From: Gammaproteobacteria bacterium
GTDB lineage: Bacteria > Pseudomonadota > Gammaproteobacteria > Steroidobacterales > Woeseiaceae
DNA: 64,000 nucleotides
Direction of reading: 5' to 3'
Assembly (NCBI GenBank): GCA_013151645.1
Contig: JAADHU010000016.1
Coordinates: forward strand, 59,329 to 123,328
Part shown: piece after piece, positions 25,798 through 35,504 of the stretch
How the letters are laid out: the number at the start of each line of letters is the position of its first letter
How positions within the stretch are numbered: position 1 is the first letter of the stretch
Translations under genes and position numbers: made by a program
The notes under the pieces: model-generated
What the model was told of the DNA's origin: nothing
What the model saw: only the letters and a program-made list of their open reading frames with translations
The model's database searches: none

Positions 25798-26808
25798 TTA
25801 ACCTCCTTCCAGGTAAAGTTTGGCACTCTCCAGTGTGCAGGGTGCCTGGATGACTTCGCGGTCAGCCAGTTTTTTCCAGCGATGTGAAAAAGTGACCGGT
25901 TCCGTAAGGTATACCGGGTCAGTAATCGTAATTTCAGCGGTCAGAAACAGTCCATCGTCCGATAGTGAGAATCGTTCGATCAGGTGTTTCTGCCTGCTCG
26001 AATCGATACCGGTATGCGTGCCCCATTTGTCGGCAACGAAGTTGCTGGTGTCGACGATGAGCTGACCATCCTCCAGTCGCGCGACAGAATGCCCAAGTTT
26101 TGTAGGTTCTCCCGGTACCAGATCCTGATCGAGATGAATTACTCGAACGTCGCGCATCAATTCCCGTTCGAAAATGTAGGTGTCATCGTCGCGACGCGTG
26201 ATCATGACAGGGTAGGGAACGATCATCGATTTCGGCGGGCCAGGGTTGCCGCAAGTCACCATCGGGTTCTGATCCTGATGGAAATTGTCGACCAGTTTCT
26301 GCCCCCTGGCAGACAGTGGCCAGCCCTCGGGTGGGCGGTAGTGCGGTTTAAAGCCACCAACGTCGGAGCGCTTCCAGAGGCCGGTGAAGTCGGTCGATGG
26401 TACGACGTCGGCTTCGGCCGTTTCCTCCATATCGAATCTTTCGCCATCACCGCGTTCGGCCCAGGTGAGGCCTGTAAAATGACGGTTAATGTTGCGATCA
26501 TGAGGGCCTTGCCAGGTAATCCTGTCGCCTGGTTGGAACGTCTTTCTGCTCCAACCTCGTTTAGCCATGCCGGGTGGGTGTACCATTTCGACGCTGTACT
26601 CGACGATATCGCCACTTTCATCCGGCCCTTTTACCTTCAGAAACACGTGCGGCATCGTCCAGCTGTAACGCGTGACAACACCGTTATAGGTTCTCACGTC
26701 TTCCAGGTTGAGGTTCGAATGCGAGTGATGCGCGCTGGCCAGGCCAGCCGCGAATAGTGTGGACAGGATCAGTACCGCACGACTGAGTTGTCTACTGGGA
26801 ATCGTCAT
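25798..26808 (-). CDS. DUF6152-like exported protein
   Basis: This 336-residue protein has a signal peptide ending LASAHHSHS at about 30. The sequence right after cleavage (HHSHSNLNLEDVRTYNGVVT) and the YSWTMPHVFLKV / DRITWQGPHDRN blocks are those of DUF6152 proteins, a beta-rich periplasmic family with a His-rich mature N-terminus that may bind metal. The C-terminal half (about 130-336) is an additional domain with DGQLIVDTSNFVADKWGTHT and FSLSDDGLFLTAEITI. ATG 26808 has AAGGA upstream. It is the third gene of an operon with a ThDP enzyme and cytochrome c. The function is unknown. Confidence 0.72.
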   Translation of the reverse strand: MTIPSRQLSRAVLILSTLFAAGLASAHHSHSNLNLEDVRTYNGVVTRYSWTMPHVFLKVKGPDESGDIVEYSVEMVHPPGMAKRGWSRKTFQPGDRITWQGPHDRNINRHFTGLTWAERGDGERFDMEETAEADVVPSTDFTGLWKRSDVGGFKPHYRPPEGWPLSARGQKLVDNFHQDQNPMVTCGNPGPPKSMIVPYPVMITRRDDDTYIFERELMRDVRVIHLDQDLVPGEPTKLGHSVARLEDGQLIVDTSNFVADKWGTHTGIDSSRQKHLIERFSLSDDGLFLTAEITITDPVYLTEPVTFSHRWKKLADREVIQAPCTLESAKLYLEGG

Positions 26809-26856
26809 ATCTGTCCTTGCATGGGCCATGCGCCAAATACCGGCGATATGGCCCGC

Positions 26857-27282
26857 TCAGTCCGGCTTTGAATGGTCAGGCCCTTGCGTTTTTGCCGCCT
26901 CGAGAATCTTTACGAAGGTCGGGATTTCTTCCGTTTTGGGAGGATCATCAGTCAACGTCTTTATGTAGGCATAGACATTTACTGCCTGCTCGTCACTCAA
27001 CGCCTGAACCGCGTAATTAGGCATGCTCTTGTCTGGCAGGACGGGGTTGCGGTCGGCTCTTTGTCGCAGGAATAGCAGAAAGGTGTCTTCGCTTGCCATG
27101 ATGCCGCTGACATTATTGGCCAGTGGTGTTTTGCCGGTGCCGTTGTAACCGTGGCAGCTGTAACAGCCATGCTCGTAGTAGACGCTCGCCCCCCGGTCAG
27201 GATCACCGGCGTAGGTCTGACAAGTCATGCCGAGTAGCAAAGTAAATGAGATAAAAATACGGTGAGCGGATGTGACTGACAT
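26857..27282 (-). CDS. Monohaem cytochrome c
   Basis: This 141-residue secreted protein has a signal peptide at about 1-25 (ending TYAGD). The haem site is CYSCHGYNG, and MPNYAVQALSD supplies the probable axial Met of a class I cytochrome c. The C-terminal extension (DPPKTEEIPTFVKILEAA) is charged. It starts 6 nt after the ThDP-enzyme stop, and its GAGG ribosome site lies inside the last codons of that gene, so the two are translationally linked. A role as electron acceptor or conduit for the exported ThDP enzyme is an inference from this packing. Confidence 0.88.
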   Translation of the reverse strand: MSVTSAHRIFISFTLLLGMTCQTYAGDPDRGASVYYEHGCYSCHGYNGTGKTPLANNVSGIMASEDTFLLFLRQRADRNPVLPDKSMPNYAVQALSDEQAVNVYAYIKTLTDDPPKTEEIPTFVKILEAAKTQGPDHSKPD

Positions 27283-27288
27283 GACGCG

Positions 27289-29208
27289 TTACCTCGGTTG
27301 CGTGAGAACGTCGATCAGGTAAGGGCGACCTGCTTTGACGACCGCGATGCCGCGCTCATAGGCCGCAACCAGTTTCGTTGGCTCCGAAATCGGTCCTTCA
27401 CTTTCGATACCGTATGATTCCGCCATCTTCGCGTAATCGATAAAAGGGTCCCGCAACGTTGTGCCGATGTGCGAACGATCGGTGCCACGTCCGCGTACGC
27501 CTGCCATGTAATGCAGATACATTACCTCCTGATGCCAGGCACGATTGTTGTGCATGATGGTCAGCATGGGCAGCCGATGATGCGCTGCAGTCCACAACGA
27601 ACCGGGCGCATAGTTGATATCGCCGTCGCACTGAATATTGATGACAATTCGGTTGCGCTCGCGTGCCGCGAGTGCGGCGCCCGTGCTGGCCCCGATGCAA
27701 TAGCCGATACCACCAGCGCCATGCATACCAAGGTAGCTGTAGGGCTTGTTGTGGTCCCAGAGCTGCACGTGATGCCTGCTTGAGAAAACCGTCGGCGACG
27801 CGAGGCACCAGTCTTCGTTCATGATGAGCGGCCACAAGTCTGCGTACAATCTTGCCAGGCTGATCGGGCTGCCGTCCCAGCCCTTGCGCTTCGATTCCAG
27901 CGCTTTTGCGAGATCCTCGATTCGGGCTGTATGGTTCGCGCTGCCGTGTTGTCGAATTCGATCCGCAATGCCGTTGCGTTTCGCATTCGTCAGGAGACGA
28001 TTCACTTCCGCGGTGATGATCGGGATGCTTGCTTCGGCATCAGCCACAATGTCATTGGCACCGGGTGGGCCTTTGCCGCGCGGCGGAACAACGGAGTCAC
28101 GGACGCCTCCAAAACCGATATGCGTGCGATCACGATCCGGGATTGATCGAATATGCGGCCCGTTAATCGAGATCTGGGCACCGTCAGTTTCAAGTCCGAG
28201 TATGAAATCATAGTCGCTTGTCGCGCCTTCGCCGCACTGTGGATGGCGTTGCGGAAAGCTCATCGGCCGCCGCGTTGCAGCAGTACGCACAGACGCACCG
28301 ACAAGTTCGGCCAATTCAACCGCTGCGGCGATACCCGCGGGTGTTCGCAGGCTACCGACCTGAACTCGCGGGTTGTTGGCATTGACGAGGCCGCGGGCGA
28401 TTTCCTGCGCCTGACCCGGACTGATCGTTGCAATAACCGGCGGGAAGTAAACCGGCAGTTTCAGATCACCGGCTTCCTCTTTTTGCAATTCCGTGTCGAT
28501 GACAATGACGGTCGGTCCGCGTGGTGGAGTCATTGCTTCGCGATAGGCGCGTTGAATGGCAAGGAGAGATTCGTCAAGCGTCTTCGGTTGGCTATCCCAC
28601 TTGGTAATGGCCCGCACGATGCCGGCGATATCGTCGGCCGACTGCTGTTGCAGGAAAAACTTGTCATCGCGACCAATAATCAGAATCATTGGAATGCGGT
28701 TGTGGTACGCCTGATAAATAGCCATTGAGGCATGCAGCGTTCCGACCGTCCCATGCAACATGACGGCCATTGGCTTGCCTTCGGATTTCGCATAGCCATG
28801 CGCCATATCGACGGCCGACTCTTCATGCAGTGCAGAGATGAGTTCCGGCATCGTATTGGGTGGCTCGCCGTAGTTGACGATCGACTCCTGCAATCCCTCA
28901 AAACTTGAAGCCGGGTTTGCGGCGATGTATTCAATATCCAGGTCCTTGAGAACCTGCACCATCAGGTCAGAACCCGGTCGTTGCGCGGCACGAATATTGG
29001 TGGGCGGCCGTGCATCTCCCGTATCGCGGTCGAGTTGCGCGCTTGTGGGTGCAGGAACTACAGCGGTCGCCGGCACCCCGGATGATTGAGCGACCGCATC
29101 TCCGCCTTTGCCGAGAAAGGTCGCCGCTCCGGCGCCCGCCGTTGTGCCGATAAATTCCCTGCGCGATAAACCGCTCTTCGTCGCGGAATTGTCTGACGAG
29201 TTCCCCAT
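27289..29208 (-). CDS. Tat-exported thiamine-diphosphate-dependent enzyme
   Basis: This 639-residue protein of the acetolactate synthase / benzoylformate decarboxylase superfamily has a Tat signal (SRREFIGTTAGAGAATFLG, residues 15-33). The pyrimidine-binding domain carries the catalytic Glu in LHEESAVDMAHGYA. The central domain is at about 260-420. The diphosphate domain has the metal motif CDGD, 24 residues later followed by HNN (TIMHNNRAWH). All residues for ThDP binding therefore appear intact. Relatives are cytoplasmic, so a twin-arginine signal is unusual and implies folding with cofactor before export. Cytochrome c and DUF6152 genes follow in the same operon, suggesting oxidative decarboxylation of a 2-oxo acid or related substrate in the periplasm. 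The substrate is unknown. Confidence 0.85.
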   Translation of the reverse strand: MGNSSDNSATKSGLSRREFIGTTAGAGAATFLGKGGDAVAQSSGVPATAVVPAPTSAQLDRDTGDARPPTNIRAAQRPGSDLMVQVLKDLDIEYIAANPASSFEGLQESIVNYGEPPNTMPELISALHEESAVDMAHGYAKSEGKPMAVMLHGTVGTLHASMAIYQAYHNRIPMILIIGRDDKFFLQQQSADDIAGIVRAITKWDSQPKTLDESLLAIQRAYREAMTPPRGPTVIVIDTELQKEEAGDLKLPVYFPPVIATISPGQAQEIARGLVNANNPRVQVGSLRTPAGIAAAVELAELVGASVRTAATRRPMSFPQRHPQCGEGATSDYDFILGLETDGAQISINGPHIRSIPDRDRTHIGFGGVRDSVVPPRGKGPPGANDIVADAEASIPIITAEVNRLLTNAKRNGIADRIRQHGSANHTARIEDLAKALESKRKGWDGSPISLARLYADLWPLIMNEDWCLASPTVFSSRHHVQLWDHNKPYSYLGMHGAGGIGYCIGASTGAALAARERNRIVINIQCDGDINYAPGSLWTAAHHRLPMLTIMHNNRAWHQEVMYLHYMAGVRGRGTDRSHIGTTLRDPFIDYAKMAESYGIESEGPISEPTKLVAAYERGIAVVKAGRPYLIDVLTQPR

Positions 29209-29357
29209 AGCTACGCCCTCGTTCGCTGGTGCGGCAATGACTGGCGTGTGTGCTTACACACGTTATCGAAAATGAGCATAGACGCTCACTTCGGCAATGT
29301 CATGAAAATGACGGTCGGGTTGTCACACAGTACGCAACCGGTCAAACGCAGGCGGTC

Positions 29358-29819
29358 TTATCCGGCGTGGAGCAGTTTTTCAATAAAGCTCGTATCTTTG
29401 CCAACGATATCCTTGTCGATGGCAAGGTACGGTGTGACTTTGGCGGTGGTCGACAGTGCGTCTCGAAGGAGGCCGAGGAAGCGCGGCGCCGCAATCAGGG
29501 CGAAATCGCGGCAGGTTCCATCGTGCCTGGCTTTGACGATACGTTCCGAAATATTCTTCGCGAATACGATTGCTGCCTGTTTTTTCGGGTCGGGATTTTC
29601 CCGCGCCATGGTGTGACGTCCTTTTCCCCGGCTATCGAAACTACGCCCGCCATGATCCGAGATCAGTTCGGCGACTTTTTTTCGTGCAGCCTCATTCTCG
29701 TATACAGCCATTTCCTTCAGGGGGCTGTGTGTTGTGTCCTGCGTATAGAAAATAGCCTGAGCCTCGTCTGCCACGACGACCCAGAATTTTTTTTCGCTGA
29801 GCGATTTAGCAGATGTCAT
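29358..29819 (-). CDS. Host-attachment-protein-like (PF10116-type) protein
   Basis: This 153-residue soluble protein has WVVVADEAQAIFYTQDT at the N-terminus, a polar middle with RSFDSRGKGRHTM, and FAKNISERIVKARHDGTCRD before LIAAPRFLGLLRDALS. These are the hallmarks of the family named host attachment protein after an Agrobacterium gene; the C-terminal half resembles the eRF1-like fold of related proteins. Despite the name, its molecular role is unclear in free-living bacteria. ATG 29819 has GCGGAA upstream. It is divergent from the beta-CASP nuclease gene, with about 150 bp between them. Confidence 0.8.
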   Translation of the reverse strand: MTSAKSLSEKKFWVVVADEAQAIFYTQDTTHSPLKEMAVYENEAARKKVAELISDHGGRSFDSRGKGRHTMARENPDPKKQAAIVFAKNISERIVKARHDGTCRDFALIAAPRFLGLLRDALSTTAKVTPYLAIDKDIVGKDTSFIEKLLHAG

Positions 29820-29967
29820 AAATTCCGCCGGCCCATGGCCTTCTTGTCCCAGTGCAACTATGTATTCACAGTGTTCGCAGAACAACGAGTAGTTCTACGT
29901 ATTGATCGAGACGTTGGCCTGCGGGGATAGTGAGCTATGTAAATTCGTCTGCCCAGCGAGGGTTGCA

Positions 29968-31353
29968 ATGAGTTTTCAGCTGCAGTTTTTCGGCGCGACT
30001 GAGCGGGTAACAGGCTCGCTTTATGTGATTCGTGTCGACGGGCATACCGTATTGCTGGAATGCGGTCTTGTTCAGGGTGGTCACAAGGAAGAAAAACGCA
30101 ATCGCGACCCTTTTCCCGTTTCTGTCAGCGAGATTGATGCCGTCATACTGAGTCATGCGCATATCGACCACTCCGGACGGGTTCCGTTATTGGCGCGGCG
30201 CGGTTACGAAGGGCCCGTGTATACGCAACACGCCACTCGCGCACTTTGCGAGATCATGTTGCCGGACTCCGGGTATCTGAACGAAAAAGATGCACAGTGG
30301 GAGAATAAAAAACGGGGAAAGAGAGGAGAGAAGCTGCTGGAGCCACTCTATACGCGCGCGGATGCAGAAGCCTGCATGTCGTTGTTTCAGAGTGCCGCTT
30401 ACGGCCAGGATATCGAGGTGGTACCCGGACTCATGCTTCGCTTTCACGATGCCGGACACATTCTTGGGTCCGCAATCGTCGAACTCCATTACAGAAATCA
30501 CGACAAGGACCGAACCCTGGTGTTCAGCGGTGACCTCGGCTATCGCGACGCACCGGTGATGAATTTGCCGGAGAAACTTCGCTATGCGAATGCAGTGATG
30601 ATGGAAAGTACCTATGGCGATCGTTTGCATCGGCCTTTTGCGGAGACGCTAACGGAATTGGCCGAAGTTTTCGAAGTGGCCCGTGCCGCCAAAGGTAATG
30701 TTCTGATTCCTGCGTTCACGGTCGGCCGAACACAGGATCTGTTGTACCTGATGGCCGAACATTACGATGAGTGGCGACTTGGCGACTGGCAGATTTTCCT
30801 CGACAGTCCGATGGCCATTGAGGCGACAGAGACCTACGCGAAGTACAGGCACCTCTACGGTGTGAAGTTGTTCGGGCCTGACTCACATCTTCCGAATCTG
30901 CCTAATTTTCATGAGACGATGACCACGGAAGAATCGATGGCCATCAATCAGATCGACTCCGGGGCCATTGTCATCGCCGGTAGCGGGATGTGCAGTGGCG
31001 GGCGCATACATCATCACTTGCAGAACAATATCTGGCGTCCGGAATGTCATCTGGTTATTGTCGGCTACCAGGCCCACGGGACGCTCGGTCGCCGCCTGGT
31101 GGACGGCGTTGAGGAAATTAAATTGTGGGGCAACAAGTACCAGGTTCGCGCCCGGATTCATACTATTGGCGGGCTTTCCGCCCATGCTGACCAGGCAGAC
31201 TTGCTGGACTGGTATGCTGCCTTTGAGAACAGGCCGCCGGTCTACCTGGTACATGGTGAGGGCCGGGCACAGCGGGCGCTGGAGAAGAAACTGAAAACGC
31301 AGTTTAACGCTCCAGTTTCAATTGCCACCCATGAGCAAACGATCGAAATCTGA
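29968..31353 (+). CDS. Beta-CASP metallo-beta-lactamase-fold RNase-like hydrolase
   Basis: This 461-residue protein opens with FFGATERVTGSLYVIRVDG and carries the zinc motif LSHAHIDHSGR (His63, His65, Asp67, His68). Further ligands lie in HDAGHILGSA and SGDLGYRDAPV. The beta-CASP insert has STYGDRLH and IPAFTVGRTQDLLYLM, and the C-terminal RMMBL segment has GGLSAHADQADLLDW. This is the bacterial KH-less CPSF73-like group, proposed to act on RNA. ATG 29968 has GAGG upstream. A LOG-family gene follows 18 nt downstream on the same strand. Confidence 0.9.
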   Translation: MSFQLQFFGATERVTGSLYVIRVDGHTVLLECGLVQGGHKEEKRNRDPFPVSVSEIDAVILSHAHIDHSGRVPLLARRGYEGPVYTQHATRALCEIMLPDSGYLNEKDAQWENKKRGKRGEKLLEPLYTRADAEACMSLFQSAAYGQDIEVVPGLMLRFHDAGHILGSAIVELHYRNHDKDRTLVFSGDLGYRDAPVMNLPEKLRYANAVMMESTYGDRLHRPFAETLTELAEVFEVARAAKGNVLIPAFTVGRTQDLLYLMAEHYDEWRLGDWQIFLDSPMAIEATETYAKYRHLYGVKLFGPDSHLPNLPNFHETMTTEESMAINQIDSGAIVIAGSGMCSGGRIHHHLQNNIWRPECHLVIVGYQAHGTLGRRLVDGVEEIKLWGNKYQVRARIHTIGGLSAHADQADLLDWYAAFENRPPVYLVHGEGRAQRALEKKLKTQFNAPVSIATHEQTIEI

Positions 31354-31371
31354 TGACGAGTAGCGAATCCC

Positions 31372-32337
31372 ATGAACGATGATACCGACTCCGGCGGCAA
31401 GACCCCGAAACCTGCCGATCCTCTGCGTCGCAATACACCGCTTCCCTGGCAAACGGTCAAGTCAAGCCAGGATGATCCCGATGCGGCGCAACGAGTTGAG
31501 CGGCTCGTGAATAGTGAGGTGTATCGACGGCCGGATCGCGATATTCAGTTTCTGGAGGACGACGATGTGCGTGGCGTGCGCCTTGAGATTGACTATCTAA
31601 AGGCTGAGTTGCATTTGAGAAAACACGGGATTGAGCAGACGATTGTTGTTTTCGGCGGCACCCGGATTACCGAGCCGGCCGAGGCACAGCGGAACGTGGA
31701 GCAACTGCAAAAGGCGCTGGACGACGACAAACAGAATACCGTCGTAGCCGAACGACTCGCAATTGCCAAACGTATATTGGCGAAGAGCGACTTCTACCGC
31801 ATTGCCCGGGAATTCGGTGGCATCGTCGGCCGTTCGGGAAGAGGGCCGCAGGACTGTCGGGTTACACTAATGACCGGCGGCGGGCCGGGTATCATGGAGG
31901 CAGCCAACCGTGGAGCCTTTGAGGTCGGTGCCAAGAGTATCGGGCTGAATATAACTTTGCCGCACGAACAATATCCGAATCCCTATATTTCGGAAGAGCT
32001 GTGTTTCAGCGTGCACTACTTTGCCATTCGCAAGCTGCATTTCTTGCTCAGGGCCGGCGCACTGGTCGTATTTCCAGGTGGCTTCGGCACTTTGGACGAG
32101 TTATTCGAAACGCTGAACCTGGTTCAAAGCCGCAAGATCAAACCGCTACCGGTCATTCTCGTCGGCGAGCAATACTGGCGAGGGGTGTTCGATCCGGACT
32201 TTCTCTTGCAAGAAGGCGTTATCGACGCCGAAGACCGGGAGTTATTCTGGTATGCCGAATCGGCAACGGAAATCTGGGAGCATATTTCCGATTGGTATCG
32301 ACGTGCCGATAGCAGCCTGATTTGCTGTCCTGCGTAG
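31372..32337 (+). CDS. LOG-family (TIGR00730-like) Rossmann-fold protein
   Basis: This 321-residue protein has a charged N-terminal extension of about 85 residues (LERLVNSEVYRRPDRD-like), then a Rossmann core. The phosphoribohydrolase signature is intact: GGGPGIMEAANRGA at 169-182 and PGGFGTLDELFE at about 230. Such enzymes release cytokinin bases or cleave nucleotide N-glycosidic bonds; the family is often misnamed lysine decarboxylase. The longer form with an N-terminal helical region matches a proteobacterial subgroup whose substrate is uncertain. It follows the beta-CASP gene closely and converges with ttcA, leaving 7 nt between stops. Confidence 0.87.
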   Translation: MNDDTDSGGKTPKPADPLRRNTPLPWQTVKSSQDDPDAAQRVERLVNSEVYRRPDRDIQFLEDDDVRGVRLEIDYLKAELHLRKHGIEQTIVVFGGTRITEPAEAQRNVEQLQKALDDDKQNTVVAERLAIAKRILAKSDFYRIAREFGGIVGRSGRGPQDCRVTLMTGGGPGIMEAANRGAFEVGAKSIGLNITLPHEQYPNPYISEELCFSVHYFAIRKLHFLLRAGALVVFPGGFGTLDELFETLNLVQSRKIKPLPVILVGEQYWRGVFDPDFLLQEGVIDAEDRELFWYAESATEIWEHISDWYRRADSSLICCPA

Positions 32338-32344
32338 CGCGCAA

Positions 32345-33199
32345 TCACCTGTTCAGCGAGTCTGTGTCCGCGTGGGTCTGAGGATCGAATGCGATATCGA
32401 GTTCGGCTAGCTCATCCGCTGAAGCGATAGTCATCTTGGAAAAATCACAGAGGTCGGTGTCGAGCATATGGCTGCGGGTAACGCGCTGCATGGATTTGAA
32501 TATATTGCTGACCCGGTCGGGCGAGTCTTTCTCCCATTCCGTCAGCATGTTCTTGATCCGTACGCGCTGGAGGTTAGTCTGTGTGCCACACAGATTGCAC
32601 GGGATAATGGGGTACTGACGAAAATGTGCGAAACGGGCGAGGTCCTTCTCCCGGCAATAGACCAGTGGTCGAATGACGATATTGCGACGGTCATCGCTGA
32701 CCAGTTTCGGAGGCATCGTTTTCAGGCGTGAGCCGTAGAACATATTCAGAAACAGAGTTTCCACCAGGTCATCCATGTGGTGACCCAGCGCGATTTTCGT
32801 CGCGCCGATTTCGCTCGCAGTCCGGTACAGAATGCCGCGCCGCAAACGCGAGCACAGCGAACACATTGTCTTGCCCGCCTGCAGCTTATCTTTAACGATG
32901 CTGTAGGTATCTTCCGTGACGATGCGGTACTCGACGCCAACGCCGTCCAGGTATTCGGGCAATATATGCTCGGGGAAACCGGGTTGCTTCTGATCGAGAT
33001 TAACGGCAACCAGGTCAAATTTCACCGGTGCCCGTTTTTGCAACGTGAGAAGCAGGTCCAGCAAGGCATAGGAGTCCTTGCCACCGGACAGGCAAACCAT
33101 GATGCGGTCGCCGTCGGCGATCATGTGGTAATCGCCGATCGCCTGGCCGGCCTTGCGGCGAAGTCGTTTCTCCAGTCGTTTGGATTCGTCTTCTTTCAT
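32345..33199 (-). CDS. ttcA: tRNA 2-thiocytidine biosynthesis protein TtcA
   Basis: This 284-residue enzyme thiolates cytidine 32 of certain tRNAs. The PP-loop SGGKDS lies at 38-43 for ATP use. Iron-sulfur ligands are Cys113 and Cys116 in [11 protein letters not shown] plus a Cys in PCNLCGTQ (201/204). [20 protein letters not shown] is the diagnostic family block. The length fits TtcA (about 300). ATG 33199 starts [16 protein letters not shown]. It is transcribed alone on the minus strand and is divergent from rfbB across 249 bp. Confidence 0.94.
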   Translation of the reverse strand: MKEDESKRLEKRLRRKAGQAIGDYHMIADGDRIMVCLSGGKDSYALLDLLLTLQKRAPVKFDLVAVNLDQKQPGFPEHILPEYLDGVGVEYRIVTEDTYSIVKDKLQAGKTMCSLCSRLRRGILYRTASEIGATKIALGHHMDDLVETLFLNMFYGSRLKTMPPKLVSDDRRNIVIRPLVYCREKDLARFAHFRQYPIIPCNLCGTQTNLQRVRIKNMLTEWEKDSPDRVSNIFKSMQRVTRSHMLDTDLCDFSKMTIASADELAELDIAFDPQTHADTDSLNR

Positions 33200-33448
33200 T
33201 TCGCTGCAGGGTGCCGTAGTAGGGATTCAATCAAGTCGAAAAATTTTTTCAAGATTCTCGTCGTCGCGTTCGTGCCAACTGTGAAGCTGTCGATTTTGGG
33301 TTAGTACATCGAATCAGTCGGCCAGGCGATCACAGCATGATGTTATCATCGTTGCGCCGCATTGGTTGCTAATGAATGGTCTTGGCCGAGTATGCCAACT
33401 AAATAGCTGCGCTCATTTGTTGTTGCTGCAGATATCAGGAATGGAAAA
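33200..33448. promoter_or_regulatory. Divergent ttcA / rfbB intergenic region
   Basis: These 249 bp should hold both promoters. It is AT-richer than its surroundings and includes an A5T6 tract at about 33239-33250. No hexamer pair with good spacing was found. The AGGA at 33437-33440 is the ribosome site for the rfbB TTG start. Confidence 0.3.
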
Positions 33449-34525
33449 TTGACGATACTTGTCACAGGCGGTGCCGGATTTATCGGCGCCAATTTCGTCC
33501 TCGATTGGATTCGTTCAACAGACGAACCCATCGTAAATATGGACAAACTCACCTACGCCGGCAATCTGGGCAGTCTTTCATCCATCGCGGACAAAGCCCA
33601 ACATCACTTCGTACACGGCGATATTTGCGACAGCTCCCTTTTAGCATCGATTCTGCGAGAGCATACGCCCCGAGCGGTTATTCATTTCGCCGCCGAAAGT
33701 CATGTTGATCGATCAATACATGGGCCGGATAGTTTTGTCCAAACCAATATTGTCGGGACGTTCAGGTTATTGGAGGCAACTCGAAGATATTGGGGAGAGC
33801 TTGGCGATGATGATCGAAGTGGCTTCAGGTTTATTCAGGTTTCTACCGACGAGGTCTACGGTGCGTTAGGGTTGGAAGATCCGCCTTTTGACGAAATGAG
33901 TCGCTATTCGCCCAGTAGTCCGTACTCAGCTTCCAAAGCAGCGGCCGATCATCTGGCAAGATCTTATTTCCATACGTATGATTTTCCGGTAATCACCACA
34001 AATTGTTCCAACAACTACGGACCGTATCAATTTCCGGAGAAATTGATTCCGCTGATGATTATCAATGGTCTGCGTGGTGATTCGTTGCCCATATACGGTG
34101 ATGGCAAGAACGTTCGTGACTGGCTCTATGTCGGTGACCACTGTCAGGCCATTCAAACGGTACTCGCGAAAGGGGAAGTCGGTGCGACTTACAATATCGG
34201 CGGTCGTTGCGAAATGAGCAATGTCGGGACTGTCGAAGCCGTTTGTTCGCTGCTGGATGAAATGAGTCCGAATGCGGAACTGACGTCTCACCGCGAATTG
34301 ATGTCGTTCGTAGATGATAGGCCGGGGCACGATTTCCGCTACGCTGTCGACACTGGAAAAATTGAAGGATCGCTTGGGTGGCACCCAACGGAGTCGTTTG
34401 ATAGTGGGCTGCGAAAAACGGTTAGTTGGTACCTGGATAACAGTGACTGGATCGCAGAAGTCGTCAGTGGCGAATACAGGAGTTGGATAGATATGAACTA
34501 CAGATCGAGGGCGAGCATCAAATGA
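33449..34525 (+). CDS. rfbB: dTDP-glucose 4,6-dehydratase
   Basis: This 358-residue extended SDR enzyme converts dTDP-glucose to dTDP-4-keto-6-deoxyglucose. NAD-binding [11 protein letters not shown] is at the N-terminus, VSTDEVYG gives the catalytic Thr-Asp-Glu, and YSASKAAAD gives the Tyr-x-x-x-Lys pair. [12 protein letters not shown] and [19 protein letters not shown] are diagnostic of RfbB. The start is TTG at 33449 with AGGA eight bases upstream; an ATG at 33441 stops after three codons and is too close to the ribosome site to serve. The stop overlaps the rfbA start by 4 nt. It is the first gene of the glycan locus. Confidence 0.95.
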   Translation: MTILVTGGAGFIGANFVLDWIRSTDEPIVNMDKLTYAGNLGSLSSIADKAQHHFVHGDICDSSLLASILREHTPRAVIHFAAESHVDRSIHGPDSFVQTNIVGTFRLLEATRRYWGELGDDDRSGFRFIQVSTDEVYGALGLEDPPFDEMSRYSPSSPYSASKAAADHLARSYFHTYDFPVITTNCSNNYGPYQFPEKLIPLMIINGLRGDSLPIYGDGKNVRDWLYVGDHCQAIQTVLAKGEVGATYNIGGRCEMSNVGTVEAVCSLLDEMSPNAELTSHRELMSFVDDRPGHDFRYAVDTGKIEGSLGWHPTESFDSGLRKTVSWYLDNSDWIAEVVSGEYRSWIDMNYRSRASIK

Positions 34526-35388
34526 AAGGGATAATTCTCGCTGGCGGCGCGGGCATGCGTTTGTACCCGATGACGCAAGTCATATCAAAGCAACTGCTCC
34601 CGGTGTACGACAAACCGATGATTTATTATCCCTTGTCGATACTCATGCTGGCCGGCATCACCGATATCCTGATCATCTCTACGCCCCAGGACACGCCCAG
34701 ATTCGAAGACTTGCTGGGTGACGGCTCACGACTGGGCCTGTCGATGTCCTATGCAGTTCAAGAATCCCCGGACGGCCTGGCGCAGGCTTTTATTATTGGC
34801 GAAACGTTCATCAACGGTGAAAATTGTGCGTTGATTCTTGGAGACAACATTTTCTACGGAACGGATTTGCAAAACAAGTTGCAGCAAGCGGCCGCACGTG
34901 CCGTTGGTGCGACTGTTTTTGCCTACGCTGTGCGGGATCCGAGTCGCTATGGTGTGATTGAGCTGGATGCCGGGGAACGTGCCCTCAGTATTGAAGAAAA
35001 GCCGGCCAATCCCAAGTCCCGATTTGCTGTTACAGGATTGTATTTTTACGACGAGGAAGTTTGTGGGCTGGCCAAGACGTTGGCACCATCGCCGCGAGGA
35101 GAGCTCGAAATAACTGATCTGAATCGACTCTACCTTAGTCGTAAACAGCTACATGTCGAGCTGCTCGGACGAGGTACGGCGTGGCTCGATACGGGTACCC
35201 AGGACTCCTTGCTGGCGGCCGCCAATTTCGTGAAAACTATTGAGGAGCGACAGGGCTTCAAGGTTTGTTGTCCGGAAGAGATCGCCTTCAATATGGGGTA
35301 TATTTCCGCCGGTCAGCTCGAGTCGATCGCAAGCCCACTGGCTCGAAGCGGTTATGGGGACTACTTGCTGGGGCTCCTGCCCGAATAG
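34522..35388 (+). CDS. rfbA: Glucose-1-phosphate thymidylyltransferase
   Basis: This 288-residue nucleotidyltransferase joins glucose-1-phosphate and dTTP to give dTDP-glucose. The N-terminal nucleotide loop reads [20 protein letters not shown], where GAGMRLYP replaces the common [27 protein letters not shown] and [10 protein letters not shown] are all present. ATG 34522 overlaps the rfbB stop (ATGA), so the pair is translationally coupled. Neither rfbC nor rfbD is adjacent; a DegT-type aminotransferase comes next, pointing away from rhamnose and toward a 4-amino sugar. Confidence 0.95.
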   Translation: MKGIILAGGAGMRLYPMTQVISKQLLPVYDKPMIYYPLSILMLAGITDILIISTPQDTPRFEDLLGDGSRLGLSMSYAVQESPDGLAQAFIIGETFINGENCALILGDNIFYGTDLQNKLQQAAARAVGATVFAYAVRDPSRYGVIELDAGERALSIEEKPANPKSRFAVTGLYFYDEEVCGLAKTLAPSPRGELEITDLNRLYLSRKQLHVELLGRGTAWLDTGTQDSLLAAANFVKTIEERQGFKVCCPEEIAFNMGYISAGQLESIASPLARSGYGDYLLGLLPE

Positions 35389-35504
35389 GCAGCAGCCTGG
35401 CGAATGCGGCGCTGCGGAACCGGACGAATATCACACCACATTGCCGCGGCACCCTATACAGTCTGTAGAATGTTTTCCACTTTGTGCCAACTGACGAGGA
35501 ACCG

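Noticed and set aside
33441..33452. Three-codon ATG frame (ATGGAAAATTGA) overlapping the rfbB TTG start
   Set aside because: AGGA abuts the ATG directly, too close for initiation; a regulatory upstream frame is unlikely.
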